In this document: positions 7,300 through 14,414 of the stretch, one piece after another
Layout of the letters: the number at the start of each line of letters is the position of its first letter
Position numbering within the stretch: position 1 is the first letter of the stretch
DNA from: Sulfuricurvum sp.
GTDB taxonomy: Bacteria > Campylobacterota > Campylobacteria > Campylobacterales > Sulfurimonadaceae
DNA length: 15,768 nucleotides
NCBI GenBank assembly: GCA_024635855.1
Contig: JAGXHZ010000037.1
Location: 1-15,768, forward strand
Direction: 5' to 3'
Translations under genes and position numbers: made by a program
The notes under the pieces: generated by a model
Databases searched by the model: none
What the model was told of the DNA's origin: nothing
Seen by the model: only the letters and a program-made list of their open reading frames with translations

Positions 7300-8632
7300 T
7301 CAATGCCTTTTCAAAAAACTCCACCATTCTCTCTATCTCTTTTTCCATTACTTTGGCATCTTTGCCTTCCATTAGAATACGGAGCTTATTTTCAGTCCCT
7401 GAGTAACGGATAAGATGTCGTATATGCTTAGCTTCCACTGCGGCAAGTTCTTCATCAAGTCCCTTGATTTTATCCAGTGGCTTTTTCACTTTTACTTTAA
7501 TGTTGACTAATTTTTGCGGATAGAGTTTAAACGGACGAAGTACTTTGCTCGCTTTTTGCCCTGAAGTAATCAATAATGCCAAAATTTGAAGTGCACTCAT
7601 TAATCCGTCGCCTGTTTTTGCGTAATCATGCATAATAATATGCCCGCTTTGCTCTCCGCCGAAATTGATTCCGTTTTCACGCATCACTTCCAAAACATAT
7701 TTGTCTCCGACATTGGAACGCAACAGTTTTAATCCGTTCTCCACCAAATTATCTTCCAATGCCTGATTGCTCATAACCGTGGCGACAATACCGCCTCCTT
7801 TGAGGTCACCGTTTTGATTCAAAAATAAAGCCAAGGCTCCCAAAATCTGATCACCGTCAACATCATCACCTTTCTCATCAATAACAATAAGACGATCCGC
7901 ATCACCATCCAAAGCCAAACCAATATCCGCACGGTATTCTTTTACTGCATTACGGAGATCTTTGGTGTGCATTGCGCCACACCCTTCATTAATATTAAGT
8001 CCGTTAGGTTTATCGTGTAAAACAATAACTTCAGCACCAAGCTCTTCGAGGACAGTCGGTCCTACTTTGTATCCTGCACCATTCGCCGTATCCAAAACAA
8101 TGCGTAAACCATGCAGTGTCAAATCACGTGAAAAAGAATTTTTAAGTTGAACGATATAACGCCCGACAACATCATCAATCCGCTTTGCCGAACCGATTTC
8201 CCGTCCGGTCACTTGCGCTTCATATATGGCTTCAGTATTGTTGGCGATAGCTTCGATTTGCGCTTCAATATCTTCGGAAAGCTTATTTCCATGAGCATCA
8301 AAAAATTTAATTCCATTGTCTTCGTACGGATTGTGACTCGCTGAAATCATAATTCCTGCATCACAGCGCATATTTTCGGTCAAAAAAGCGATAGCAGGCG
8401 TCGGCATTGGACCGATTTGGACCACATCGTATCCCACTGCCGTCAAACCGCTTACAATTGCATTCTCAATCATATAACCGCTTCTGCGTGTGTCTTTACC
8501 CACTAAAATTTTTTTGGTTATTGCCTTGTCTTTGAAATATACTCCTGCTGCCATTGCAACGCGCATCGCCAATCCGGCACTCAAAAATGAGCCTGCTTCG
8601 CCACGTACGCCATCGGTTCCAAACAATTTCAT
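7292..8632 (-). CDS. glmM: Phosphoglucosamine mutase
   Basis: This 446-residue cytoplasmic enzyme converts glucosamine-6-phosphate to glucosamine-1-phosphate for UDP-GlcNAc, peptidoglycan and LPS synthesis. The length and start [11 protein letters not shown] match the family. The phosphoserine loop is [12 protein letters not shown] (Ser99), the Mg2+ loop is DGDADR (Asp242, 244, 246), the sugar-binding loop is GEQSGH (326-331), and the C-terminal phosphate-binding loop is RYSGTEN (409-415). A G-run Shine-Dalgarno sequence (GGGGG) precedes the ATG. It is first in a two-gene unit with lspA and is transcribed divergently from rpsT. Confidence 0.98.
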   Translation of the reverse strand: MKLFGTDGVRGEAGSFLSAGLAMRVAMAAGVYFKDKAITKKILVGKDTRRSGYMIENAIVSGLTAVGYDVVQIGPMPTPAIAFLTENMRCDAGIMISASHNPYEDNGIKFFDAHGNKLSEDIEAQIEAIANNTEAIYEAQVTGREIGSAKRIDDVVGRYIVQLKNSFSRDLTLHGLRIVLDTANGAGYKVGPTVLEELGAEVIVLHDKPNGLNINEGCGAMHTKDLRNAVKEYRADIGLALDGDADRLIVIDEKGDDVDGDQILGALALFLNQNGDLKGGGIVATVMSNQALEDNLVENGLKLLRSNVGDKYVLEVMRENGINFGGEQSGHIIMHDYAKTGDGLMSALQILALLITSGQKASKVLRPFKLYPQKLVNIKVKVKKPLDKIKGLDEELAAVEAKHIRHLIRYSGTENKLRILMEGKDAKVMEKEIERMVEFFEKALNA

Positions 8633-8726
8633 AGTAATTTCCCCCTACTGTATAAAATTTAACTTAATTTTAATTATCTTTAAGGTAGTATTCTACCCTA
8701 AAAAAAATTCGACAAGGATAAATGCC
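8633..8726. promoter_or_regulatory. Divergent promoter region between glmM and rpsT
   Basis: This AT-rich 94-nt spacer must drive both directions. For rpsT (+), a likely -10 is TATTCT at 8689-8694, inside the inverted repeat GGTAG-TATT-CTACC (8684-8697). For glmM (-), GATAAT (8673-8678) is a candidate -10. Neither has a clear -35. The palindrome overlapping the rpsT -10 could be a regulator site, but this is not established. Confidence 0.4.
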
Positions 8727-8993
8727 ATGGCAAACCATAAGTCAGCATTGAAACGTATCCGTCAGACGGAAAAACGCACTGAGCGTAACCGATTCTACCG
8801 TACGCGTGTAAAAAATATCGTTAAGGCCGTTCGTACTGCAGTTGATGCAGGGAACAAAGAAGAAGCACAAGCAGCACTCGTTATTGCAAATGCAAACTTA
8901 CACAAATATGTTAGCAAAGGTGTCTTGAAAAAAGAAACTGCTGCACGTAAAGTAAGCCGTCTTCACCTCGCTGTTAACAAAATCGCAGCATAA
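8727..8993 (+). CDS. rpsT: 30S ribosomal protein S20
   Basis: This 88-residue basic protein binds 16S rRNA in the small subunit body. The start is the ATG in [13 protein letters not shown], because AAGGA lies 8 nt upstream and S20 proteins begin this way; the open frame further upstream (overlapping glmM antisense) is not part of the gene. The conserved pattern of three helices rich in Lys/Arg/Ala, including [15 protein letters not shown] and [16 protein letters not shown], is clear. It is followed 68 nt later by prfA in the same direction, a common Campylobacterota order. Confidence 0.97.
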   Translation: MANHKSALKRIRQTEKRTERNRFYRTRVKNIVKAVRTAVDAGNKEEAQAALVIANANLHKYVSKGVLKKETAARKVSRLHLAVNKIAA

Positions 8994-8994
8994 G

Positions 8995-9014
8995 TTTTCC
9001 CCTTCGGGGCAAAA
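8995..9014 (+). terminator. Short GC hairpin between rpsT and prfA
   Basis: TTTTCCCC-TTC-GGGGcAAAA forms a short stem one base after the rpsT stop codon. It lacks a following U-run, so it may be only a partial terminator or an RNA-processing/protecting structure. Confidence 0.35.
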
Positions 9015-9061
9015 TATCCCCTTTCATACCTTTTTTAATGCCTTATTTATAGGAACCACTT

Positions 9062-10129
9062 ATGTTATCTGACAAGCTCATACCTTTTATTAACCGCTAC
9101 AATGAACTCACAACACTTTTAAGCTCACCTGACATCGGAAACGATATCAAGCGCATGACCGATCTTTCCAAAGAGCAATCTTCTATTGCCGCCATTTATA
9201 CCAAAGCAACGGAATATAAAAAAGTATTGGAAGATATTGAAGAGAACAAAGCGCTCGCGTTTGATGCGGAACTGGGTGAACTTGCCAAAGAGGAACTTAA
9301 ACTATTAGAGCCTCAAGTAGGTGAACTCGAAGAAGAGATCAAAAAACTTCTCATTCCGACAGACCCTAACGACAAGCGTAATATCTTTATTGAGTTACGC
9401 GCGGGAACGGGCGGGGATGAAGCAGCGATTTTTGTCGGTGATTTGTTTAATGCTTATGTTCGTTATGCCGATGTACGCGGATGGAAAATCGAGCTTATGA
9501 GCACAAGCCCCTCAGATGCAGGTGGATTTAAAGAGGTGATTGCCCTTATCAAAGGGGATCAAGTCTACTCACGCCTCAAACACGAAGCGGGCGTTCACCG
9601 CGTTCAGCGTGTCCCTGCGACAGAATCCCAAGGACGCGTTCACACCTCGGCGATCACAGTAGCAGTCATGCCAGAAGTTGATGACGTAGAAGTTATCATT
9701 AATGAAAGTGACCTCAAGATCGACGTTATGCGTTCATCCGGCTGCGGCGGACAAAGTGTCAATACCACAGACTCTGCGGTACGGATTACCCACCTTCCGA
9801 CAGGTATCGTCGTCAACAACCAAGATCAAAAATCCCAGCACAAAAACAAAGACAAAGCGATGCAAATTCTTAAAGCCCGTATTTATGATATGCAAATGCA
9901 TGAAGCGAAAGAAAAAGAGATGAATGAGCGTAAAGATCAAGTGGGAACAGGTGACCGAAGTGGACGTATCCGTACCTACAACTACCCTCAAAATCGCATC
10001 TCCGATCACCGCATTACGCTAACTCTTTATCGACTCGAAGAGATTATGCAAGGGGGATTGATGGATGATATTATTGAGCCATTGATCGCCGATATGCAGT
10101 CAAAATTGATGGAGAGAAATGGATTGTAG
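9062..10129 (+). CDS. prfA: Peptide chain release factor 1
   Basis: This 355-residue class I release factor recognises UAA and UAG stop codons and triggers hydrolysis of peptidyl-tRNA in the ribosome. The catalytic GGQ lies at residues 229-231 in [16 protein letters not shown], and the codon-recognition tripeptide is PAT (185-187) in RVPATES, which marks RF1 rather than RF2. The N-terminal coiled region and the TGGDEAAIF motif (116-124) are normal. The length matches the family. AGGAACC a few bases upstream supports the start. The Gln of GGQ is normally methylated by PrmC, which is not in this window. Confidence 0.98.
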   Translation: MLSDKLIPFINRYNELTTLLSSPDIGNDIKRMTDLSKEQSSIAAIYTKATEYKKVLEDIEENKALAFDAELGELAKEELKLLEPQVGELEEEIKKLLIPTDPNDKRNIFIELRAGTGGDEAAIFVGDLFNAYVRYADVRGWKIELMSTSPSDAGGFKEVIALIKGDQVYSRLKHEAGVHRVQRVPATESQGRVHTSAITVAVMPEVDDVEVIINESDLKIDVMRSSGCGGQSVNTTDSAVRITHLPTGIVVNNQDQKSQHKNKDKAMQILKARIYDMQMHEAKEKEMNERKDQVGTGDRSGRIRTYNYPQNRISDHRITLTLYRLEEIMQGGLMDDIIEPLIADMQSKLMERNGL

Positions 10130-10153
10130 CATTCCCGTCTGTGTTTTGTTCCC

Positions 10154-10205
10154 GTTCGTGGTGAGCCTGTCGAACCATGAACCCTTCGACAAGCTCAGGG
10201 CGAAC
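10154..10205. repeat. PELVEG/VRQAHHE-type dispersed palindromic repeat
   Basis: This imperfect palindrome starts GTTCG, has inner arms TGAGCcTGTCGAA and TTCGACAaGCTCA around the centre, and closes with CGAAC. In one minus frame it reads VRPELVEGFMVRQAHHER, the well-known translated signature of a widely dispersed intergenic repeat. It lies just after the prfA stop and marks the start of an AT-rich islet. Its strong hairpin could also limit read-through from prfA into the antisense XRE gene. Confidence 0.85.
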
Positions 10206-10236
10206 GAAAGCATTACTTTGGATATGAAGCGAGTAG

Positions 10237-10434
10237 CTACGATAACTTATCCATAGGCTGAAAAAACTCACAAACATCAACTTCTAAAATTTCAGCAATT
10301 TTGGCTAAATGCTCCAAATTAAAATGGTGATTTTTAACCCGTATTTCCATACGCCCCAAATAAGCCGCTCCACTCAAACCTATTTCAAGTGCCAAATCAA
10401 GCTGACTATACCCTTTCATCTGGCACAAACGCAC
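10237..10434 (-). CDS. XRE-family HTH transcriptional regulator (start unclear)
   Basis: The C-terminal part is a clear Cro/C1-type helix-turn-helix: YSQLDLALEIGLSGAAYLGRMEIRVKNHHFNLEHLAKIAEILEVDVCEFFQ (split here only for description). The 65-residue version starts at a GTG inside helix 1 and would cut the domain. The same frame stays open upstream to an in-frame stop near 10569 and encodes plausible extra sequence (ALASQKLLDTVSKNVV), but has no ATG, GTG or TTG codon before 10434. Either a rare start (ATT/ATA after AAGGGA near 10510) is used or the gene has lost its start. It probably binds DNA and may control the divergent zinc-ribbon gene, whose promoter overlaps its upstream region (inference). 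Confidence 0.75.
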   Translation of the reverse strand: MRLCQMKGYSQLDLALEIGLSGAAYLGRMEIRVKNHHFNLEHLAKIAEILEVDVCEFFQPMDKLS

Positions 10435-10573
10435 TACATTTTTAGAAACTGTGTCTAAGAGTTTTTGACTGGCAAGAGCTAGTTCATCATCTAATGAGTT
10501 TATAATTTCCCTTAAAATTGGAATACAGTTTATATATTCACAAAAAGTTTCATTTAAATTTTTATTCTTTTGC

Positions 10574-10579
10574 TATAAT
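10574..10579 (+). promoter_or_regulatory. Extended -10 promoter for zinc-ribbon membrane protein gene
   Basis: TTTTGCTATAATC has a perfect TATAAT with an upstream TGC, about 48 nt before the start codon. It lies in the divergent space with the XRE gene, so an XRE operator nearby is possible. Confidence 0.65.
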
Positions 10580-10627
10580 CTTTATAAAGTCTTCAAGATA
10601 TACATTGATTAAAAAAGGAAAAGTAAT

Positions 10628-11083
10628 ATGGCATTAATAGAATGCAGTGAATGCGGTAAACAAATATCAGAAATGGCATCATCTTGTCCAAATTGTGGAA
10701 TAACAATTAATCAAGAGAGTGACAAACAAGATTTTTCACTTGAGACGAAAGATGGTATATCCTCAATATTGAACATTATTTTAATTATTTGGATTGTTCT
10801 ACAATTTTTTCAATTGCTACTTGAATTTGAAAATACTAAAGTGATTTCTACAGCATTAACTATCGGATTTTTATCCTTGACATTTTATCAAGTGAAAAAA
10901 TATAAAAGTCGTTTATTTTCGGTTACGATGTTTATAATATACACTTTACCATTTATCAGCATAATAACCAATAATACACACTATATAATAAACTATAGTT
11001 ATATAATGAATATTACTAGTTTATTTACAATGGGCTATATTTTATATCTTACGATTTTATATCATCAAAAAAGTGAGGAGTAA
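10628..11083 (+). CDS. Zinc-ribbon domain integral membrane protein
   Basis: This 151-residue protein has an N-terminal zinc ribbon (Cys6, Cys9, Cys20, Cys23 in IECSECGKQ and SCPNCG), a short linker, and four likely membrane helices (about 44-66, 71-90, 97-115, 120-145). I do not recognise a specific function; zinc-ribbon/TM proteins of this type are common hypothetical proteins. AAGGAA lies 7 nt upstream of the ATG. Codon use is strongly AT-rich compared with prfA, suggesting recent acquisition. The next gene starts 2 nt after its stop. Confidence 0.8.
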   Translation: MALIECSECGKQISEMASSCPNCGITINQESDKQDFSLETKDGISSILNIILIIWIVLQFFQLLLEFENTKVISTALTIGFLSLTFYQVKKYKSRLFSVTMFIIYTLPFISIITNNTHYIINYSYIMNITSLFTMGYILYLTILYHQKSEE

Positions 11084-11085
11084 TA

Positions 11086-11379
11086 GTGACATTAACTGAT
11101 AAACTGGAATATATTGTAAAAAATTATCCTAAGTTTGAAGGGCGTGTTGCAAACGCATTAGCGAGTGCAATAGATGAACTTGAAAAAACATATTTCGTAA
11201 TTTTAGAAGATGATGATTTTGCAGCAATACTATCATATAGTATAGGTCAAGAGTATAATAAGTTTGTAATGCACTATGAAAACGATATTTCATCACTATA
11301 TGAAATCAAGGAAATATTCAAAAAACAATTTGATTTTACCTTACGAAGTAGAGCACAGTCTTTTACATCTCGCACTTAA
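11086..11379 (+). CDS. Hypothetical acidic protein coupled to zinc-ribbon protein
   Basis: This is a 97-residue soluble protein of unknown function with a GTG start, 5 nt after a strong GAGGAG Shine-Dalgarno sequence that lies in the end of the previous gene. The 2-nt gap indicates translational coupling with the membrane protein. It is acidic in the middle (LEDDDFAA) with a Lys/Arg-rich tail (FKKQFDFTLRSRAQ), and no motif or membrane helix is seen. Like its neighbour it is AT-rich. A partner role for the membrane protein is only inference. Confidence 0.72.
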   Translation: MTLTDKLEYIVKNYPKFEGRVANALASAIDELEKTYFVILEDDDFAAILSYSIGQEYNKFVMHYENDISSLYEIKEIFKKQFDFTLRSRAQSFTSRT

Positions 11380-11491
11380 TATTTTAAGTTAAAATAAATA
11401 CATTTGGATTTCCGATTTATTTGGGGAGAAGGATCTTTTATTCGCAAATTGTGGATTTATTGGTTACAGAAAGATTGAAAGCGATATAGAT

Positions 11492-11809
11492 TTACTCCAT
11501 CCCCTCAATCATCGAATCTAATATCGTTTCATCAATACTCTCGATCTCCGATTTATCGTAAATAATCAAAAATGTGACAGACTCGTCCGTTACCCTATAA
11601 TAATACGTACGGTAACCGCCACTTTTGCCTTTGGCTTTATCGCTATTTTTAATACGTGCTTTAAAGATATTTTTTTTAATGGATATAGCGTGAGCATGTT
11701 CATTTTCAAAGGATGTCATAAATAAAACTAGATCATTTTTGATATGACGGTATTTTTTTGCTAATTTCTTTACATCCTTATCAAATTCAGGAATTGTATT
11801 AAATTTCAT
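11492..11809 (-). CDS. RelE/HigB-like toxin of a type II toxin-antitoxin system
   Basis: This 105-residue basic protein has the order and motifs of RelE-superfamily toxins, typically ribosome-dependent mRNA interferases: an N-terminal helix pair (FDKDVKKLAKKYRHIKNDL), a basic central strand (IFKARIKN), KGKSGGYRTYYYRV and the terminal FLIIYDKSEIESI. The KSGG(Y/F)R-YYY and IYDKSE patterns are typical of the RelE-like/HigB2 branch. Its ATG lies inside the upstream antitoxin gene (11-nt overlap), as in many antitoxin-first modules. Activity on mRNA is inferred from the family. Confidence 0.82.
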   Translation of the reverse strand: MKFNTIPEFDKDVKKLAKKYRHIKNDLVLFMTSFENEHAHAISIKKNIFKARIKNSDKAKGKSGGYRTYYYRVTDESVTFLIIYDKSEIESIDETILDSMIEGME

Positions 11810-12002
11810 TCAATAATTCACTAATCGGACGTGCTTCACCACGCTTTATCTCTTCAAGTGCCCTAGCAACTTTTTTAGCCATTTTCTCTTCTGCCGATGG
11901 TAGAGCTTCTACAATCTTGACTTCTTTTTTAGGAAGCTGACGTAAAAAATACATGACGTGTTCAGCTACGCTATCGGACATTTGTAAGGTGACGGTTTGC
12001 AT
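11799..12002 (-). CDS. Antitoxin of the RelE/HigB-like module
   Basis: This 67-residue acidic/mixed protein precedes and overlaps the toxin gene by 11 nt. The N-terminal part (MQTVTLQMSDSVAEHVMYFLRQLP) resembles short ribbon/helix antitoxin N-termini, and the C-terminal tail (ARALEEIKRGEARPISELLNEI) is a probable toxin-binding helix. AAGGAA lies upstream of the ATG. Assignment rests mainly on gene order and size. It follows dapF by 36 nt but has its own TATAAT. Confidence 0.78.
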   Translation of the reverse strand: MQTVTLQMSDSVAEHVMYFLRQLPKKEVKIVEALPSAEEKMAKKVARALEEIKRGEARPISELLNEI

Positions 12003-12020
12003 GATTTTTCCTTTTTTAAG

Positions 12021-12026
12021 ATTATA
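12021..12026 (-). promoter_or_regulatory. -10 box for the toxin-antitoxin module
   Basis: A minus-strand TATAAT (in ACGTTATAATCTT) lies just upstream of the antitoxin Shine-Dalgarno sequence, between dapF and the module. It would allow transcription independent of dapF and is a natural site for autoregulation by the antitoxin (inference). Confidence 0.6.
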
Positions 12027-12038
12027 ACGTATTTAAAA

Positions 12039-12788
12039 CTACCCTCTCCAAACCGTTTCAAAAACTCCCTGAACTTCACCTTTAAAAGTAATCGTCCCCT
12101 CGTCTAATCCGAGATAAAGCGTTTCACCGCTTTTGGGATAGACGCGAGCGTTATCGGCGACGGAATTTTCAATCGAAGCACGATAAAAACACGCAGCCAT
12201 TCCTGTTCCGCACGCCAATGTCTCATCTTCAACTCCGCGTTCATAGGTACGAACATGAATCGCTCCATTGCTTTCGATATGGGCTATATTGACATTGGCA
12301 TTGTATTTATGCCGAAGGGTGCGTGCCATTTCAATGTCAAAGTTTCCCATATCCGCATCAAAGGTGACGAGATGGGGAACACCGGTATCAATCAGCCACC
12401 ATCGCATCTCATACTCAGAAATCTCATCATTAATAACAAAAGGAGGCGTTAAATCGCTTTGAACCATATCTCCCTCAATGCTTGCCTTTATCACTCCGGC
12501 ACCGGTTAAAAATTCCATACTGGACTCTGCCAAACCAAAACGGTGAGCATAGTGAGCACATGCACGACTTCCGTTTCCGCACATTGAGGCGGTCGAACCA
12601 TCTGCATTGTAAAATTCCCATTCAAAATCATACGTTTCATGAGGAAGCAAGACGATCAATCCATCTGCGCCGATTCCATTTTGACGGTCACAAAGAATCC
12701 GTGCAAGTCCGGAACGGTCTGCCCCGTTAAGAGTGTGAAAAAGTACAAAATCATTACCGCTTGCGCAGTATTTGGCGATTTGGAGCAT
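12039..12788 (-). CDS. dapF: Diaminopimelate epimerase
   Basis: This 249-residue enzyme interconverts LL- and meso-diaminopimelate in lysine and peptidoglycan synthesis. Catalytic cysteines are Cys70 in ASMCGNGSRACAHY and Cys193 in LACGTGMAAC; substrate-binding motifs KYCASGNDFVLF and GADGLIVL are present. The start is the ATG of MLQIAKYCASGND: AAAGGA is 7-8 nt upstream and the protein aligns with the family from there. A longer open frame upstream reads through the IPAKAGIQ repeat and into the coaE end, and is not coding. It follows coaE by 52 nt on the same strand. Confidence 0.96.
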   Translation of the reverse strand: MLQIAKYCASGNDFVLFHTLNGADRSGLARILCDRQNGIGADGLIVLLPHETYDFEWEFYNADGSTASMCGNGSRACAHYAHRFGLAESSMEFLTGAGVIKASIEGDMVQSDLTPPFVINDEISEYEMRWWLIDTGVPHLVTFDADMGNFDIEMARTLRHKYNANVNIAHIESNGAIHVRTYERGVEDETLACGTGMAACFYRASIENSVADNARVYPKSGETLYLGLDEGTITFKGEVQGVFETVWRG

Positions 12789-12804
12789 GGGCAATCCTTT
12801 TAGC

Positions 12805-12830
12805 TGGATTCCCGCCTTCGCGGGAATGAC
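12805..12830. repeat. IPAKAGIQ-type dispersed palindromic repeat
   Basis: ATTCCCGC-CTTC-GCGGGAAT (12808-12827) is a perfect 8-bp hairpin with a tetraloop, flanked by the usual TGG and GAC. Translated on the minus strand it gives VIPAKAGIQ, a peptide seen as an artefact of a widely dispersed bacterial repeat. It sits in the coaE-dapF gap and artificially extends the dapF frame. Confidence 0.85.
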
Positions 12831-12840
12831 GATGTAGGAA

Positions 12841-13446
12841 TTATACCTTAGGGGCGGGGTAGAGTTCTTTAATTGCTTCAACAAACTGTTCACATTGTGC
12901 TTGAAGGTGTTTAAGATTATGAGAATTATCGATTACCCACGTTGCACGAGAACGTTTTTCTTCGATGTCCATTTGAGTTTCGATACGGCGAAGCGATTCT
13001 TCTGCTGAGAAGCCGTTACGTTTCATAAATCGTTCTAATTGAAGTTCTTTGGGAGTGTAAACAACCACCGAGTTTTTAATCGGATACGAGGAGGTTTCAA
13101 AAAAGAGGGGAATGTCGATAAGGTAGGGATATTTTAGGAGGTCTTGTTTTTCACTTGCTTCTTCAATAGTAGCACGAATTTTCGGGTGCAAAAAAGCTTC
13201 GAGCTCTTTTTTTGCTTTTGGATCGGAAAAGATTATTTTTCCCAATTCGGGACGATTAACTTTATTCCCATGAATATACTGTTCTCCAAAATGTTCACGT
13301 ATCCAAGAGGCATTTTCATCTAAAAGTCGGTGAGAAATAGCGTCTGCATCAATGATACGTAAACCATTAAGTCCTAAAAGAGAGGCAACGGTGCTTTTAC
13401 CTGTTGCAATCCCTCCTGTCAGTGCAATAGCGTATTTATACGCCAT
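12841..13446 (-). CDS. coaE: Dephospho-CoA kinase
   Basis: This 201-residue cytoplasmic enzyme phosphorylates dephospho-CoA in the last step of CoA synthesis. The P-loop LTGGIATGKST (9-19), the DADAISH motif (33-39) and the substrate region HPKIRATIEE (86-95) are present; the lid region carries RFMKRNG and R-rich EEKRSRATWVIDNS. Length is normal. Its ATG overlaps the stop of the upstream SpeE-like gene by one base (TAATG), a translational coupling signal. It precedes dapF by 52 nt. Confidence 0.96.
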   Translation of the reverse strand: MAYKYAIALTGGIATGKSTVASLLGLNGLRIIDADAISHRLLDENASWIREHFGEQYIHGNKVNRPELGKIIFSDPKAKKELEAFLHPKIRATIEEASEKQDLLKYPYLIDIPLFFETSSYPIKNSVVVYTPKELQLERFMKRNGFSAEESLRRIETQMDIEEKRSRATWVIDNSHNLKHLQAQCEQFVEAIKELYPAPKV

Positions 13447-14060
13447 TAGTTACGGATAATGCCAAGGTAATTTTTGCGAATGTATTGCGGCATTGCGAAT
13501 ACTCCTACATGAACGTCACAGTTGTAAAACTGATGACCTTCGAGCAAATCGCTGCGCTGCAAGATTATATCCGCTGTCGGATGGTACTCTTTTGAACAGA
13601 TTAACAATGTCGATCCGTCCCCTGCGTAATACGGCATAATAATTTTGAAATAATTTCCCAAAATTTGCATCAAATTCGTATTTGCTCCTAGCTCGTCCAA
13701 AGAAGGATGCTGCATGACGACTAAGCCATCTTCTTTTAATATGCGGTTGATATGAGCGATAACCGCACTGTCGTCAGTTGTACTGTCCAATAAAAGCACA
13801 TCGGCACTTTTATCTTCCGCATTACGAAATGACTCAAGGAGATTTGCGCCATCAACGCTTGCCACAGCAGACTCACGGTAGCGAGCAAGTTCGCCTATGA
13901 GTAATTCGCGATTATCACTTGCAAGCAATACAGATTTTGGAAGCTTATGCGTACACAAAGCAACGTGCACCATCATTTCAGGATAAATAAATGTTTTCAT
14001 TGGCTTAAACTCTTCAGGGTTAATTTTCAGCGATTGTAACACGTAGAGATTAAACCTCAT
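13446..14060 (-). CDS. Spermidine synthase (SpeE)-like protein, diverged and short
   Basis: Start is either ATG 14060 (204 residues, no Shine-Dalgarno) or ATG 14000 (184 residues, MKTFIYPEMMVHVALCTHK, weak GAAGAG upstream). I favour 14000 because the FIYPEMMVH stretch aligns with the conserved Tyr-His-Glu-Met core of polyamine aminopropyltransferases, though 14060 cannot be ruled out. The Rossmann-like core is recognisable (SVLLASDN, ADVLLLDSTTDD, RILKEDGLVVMQHP), and so is the C-terminal FYNCDVHVGVFAMPQ (compare the (Y/F)YN.(D/E)(I/V)H..(A/V)FA(L/M)P ending in Helicobacter-type SpeE). It lacks the N-terminal beta domain, and the GGGDG substrate loop is replaced by ASDN, so a catalytic role in spermidine synthesis is doubtful. 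It is coupled to coaE by a TAATG overlap. Confidence 0.7.
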   Translation of the reverse strand: MRFNLYVLQSLKINPEEFKPMKTFIYPEMMVHVALCTHKLPKSVLLASDNRELLIGELARYRESAVASVDGANLLESFRNAEDKSADVLLLDSTTDDSAVIAHINRILKEDGLVVMQHPSLDELGANTNLMQILGNYFKIIMPYYAGDGSTLLICSKEYHPTADIILQRSDLLEGHQFYNCDVHVGVFAMPQYIRKNYLGIIRN

Positions 14061-14112
14061 TGAAAGAGTAAATAAAGGGTTTATCTTACAGATGAAAACA
14101 AAACTATTACAC

Positions 14113-14118
14113 TATAAT
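14113..14118 (+). promoter_or_regulatory. Probable -10 box for small membrane protein gene
   Basis: TATAAT in the 94-nt divergent gap before the small membrane protein, about 37 nt upstream of its ATG. A second AT-rich match lies nearer the start (14131-14139). The minus-strand SpeE-like gene must also have its promoter here; TTGACA is visible on that strand. Confidence 0.45.
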
Positions 14119-14154
14119 TTTGTCAAATTTTTATTATAAGTTGGAAAATACAAA

Positions 14155-14355
14155 ATGTGTGCAGAAAAAATACAACGCCTTTTAATGGCAATTGTTCTAA
14201 CTCTATCTATGGCGCTCTTTGCTCAAGGCTTTACTCTTTATGGGATGATACTTCAAGGATTCGTCATTGGGATGATTTTAGTATGGGCATTCGTAGATTT
14301 TTGTCCGTCTTTATGGGTATTTAGCAAGCTCTTTGGAAAGTGTCCTACTAAATAA
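14155..14355 (+). CDS. Small DUF2892-like inner-membrane protein
   Basis: This 66-residue protein has two hydrophobic segments (about 9-24 and 31-48) and a C-terminal pair of cysteines (Cys50 in DFCPSLW, Cys63 in GKCPTK). This resembles DUF2892 proteins (YgaP-type membrane domains), which end in a CP...C motif after two short TM helices. The function is unknown; related domains are often fused to rhodanese. A weak GGAA precedes the ATG. It stands alone, 59 nt ahead of purM which has its own promoter. Confidence 0.65.
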   Translation: MCAEKIQRLLMAIVLTLSMALFAQGFTLYGMILQGFVIGMILVWAFVDFCPSLWVFSKLFGKCPTK

Positions 14356-14378
14356 ACTTCTACTAACGTCCACTTTGC

Positions 14379-14384
14379 TATAAT
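14379..14384 (+). promoter_or_regulatory. Extended -10 promoter for purM
   Basis: TTTGCTATAAT has a TGC extension and perfect TATAAT about 30 nt before the purM start. It matches the motif ahead of the zinc-ribbon gene at 10574. Confidence 0.65.
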
Positions 14385-14414
14385 TTCACCACTAAAACAG
14401 GTGGAGAATCTCAA

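Noticed and set aside
8490..8726. Upstream extension of the rpsT frame
   Set aside because: It is antisense to glmM and crosses the promoter; S20 begins at MANHKS with AAGGA upstream.
9734..10009. Minus-strand frame within prfA
   Set aside because: Antisense shadow of the conserved GGQ domain region of prfA.
10071..10280. Minus-strand open frame containing VRPELVEGFMVRQAHHER
   Set aside because: It is the translated dispersed palindrome plus antisense prfA end; this peptide is a known annotation artefact.
11381..11395. ATTTTAAGTTAAAAT palindrome after the 97-residue gene as a terminator
   Set aside because: The one-base centre is too tight for a stable hairpin and no GC pairs or U-run follow.
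12789..12893. N-terminal extension of DapF (including VIPAKAGIQ)
   Set aside because: It crosses a dispersed repeat and the coaE end; the family start with a good Shine-Dalgarno sequence is at 12788.
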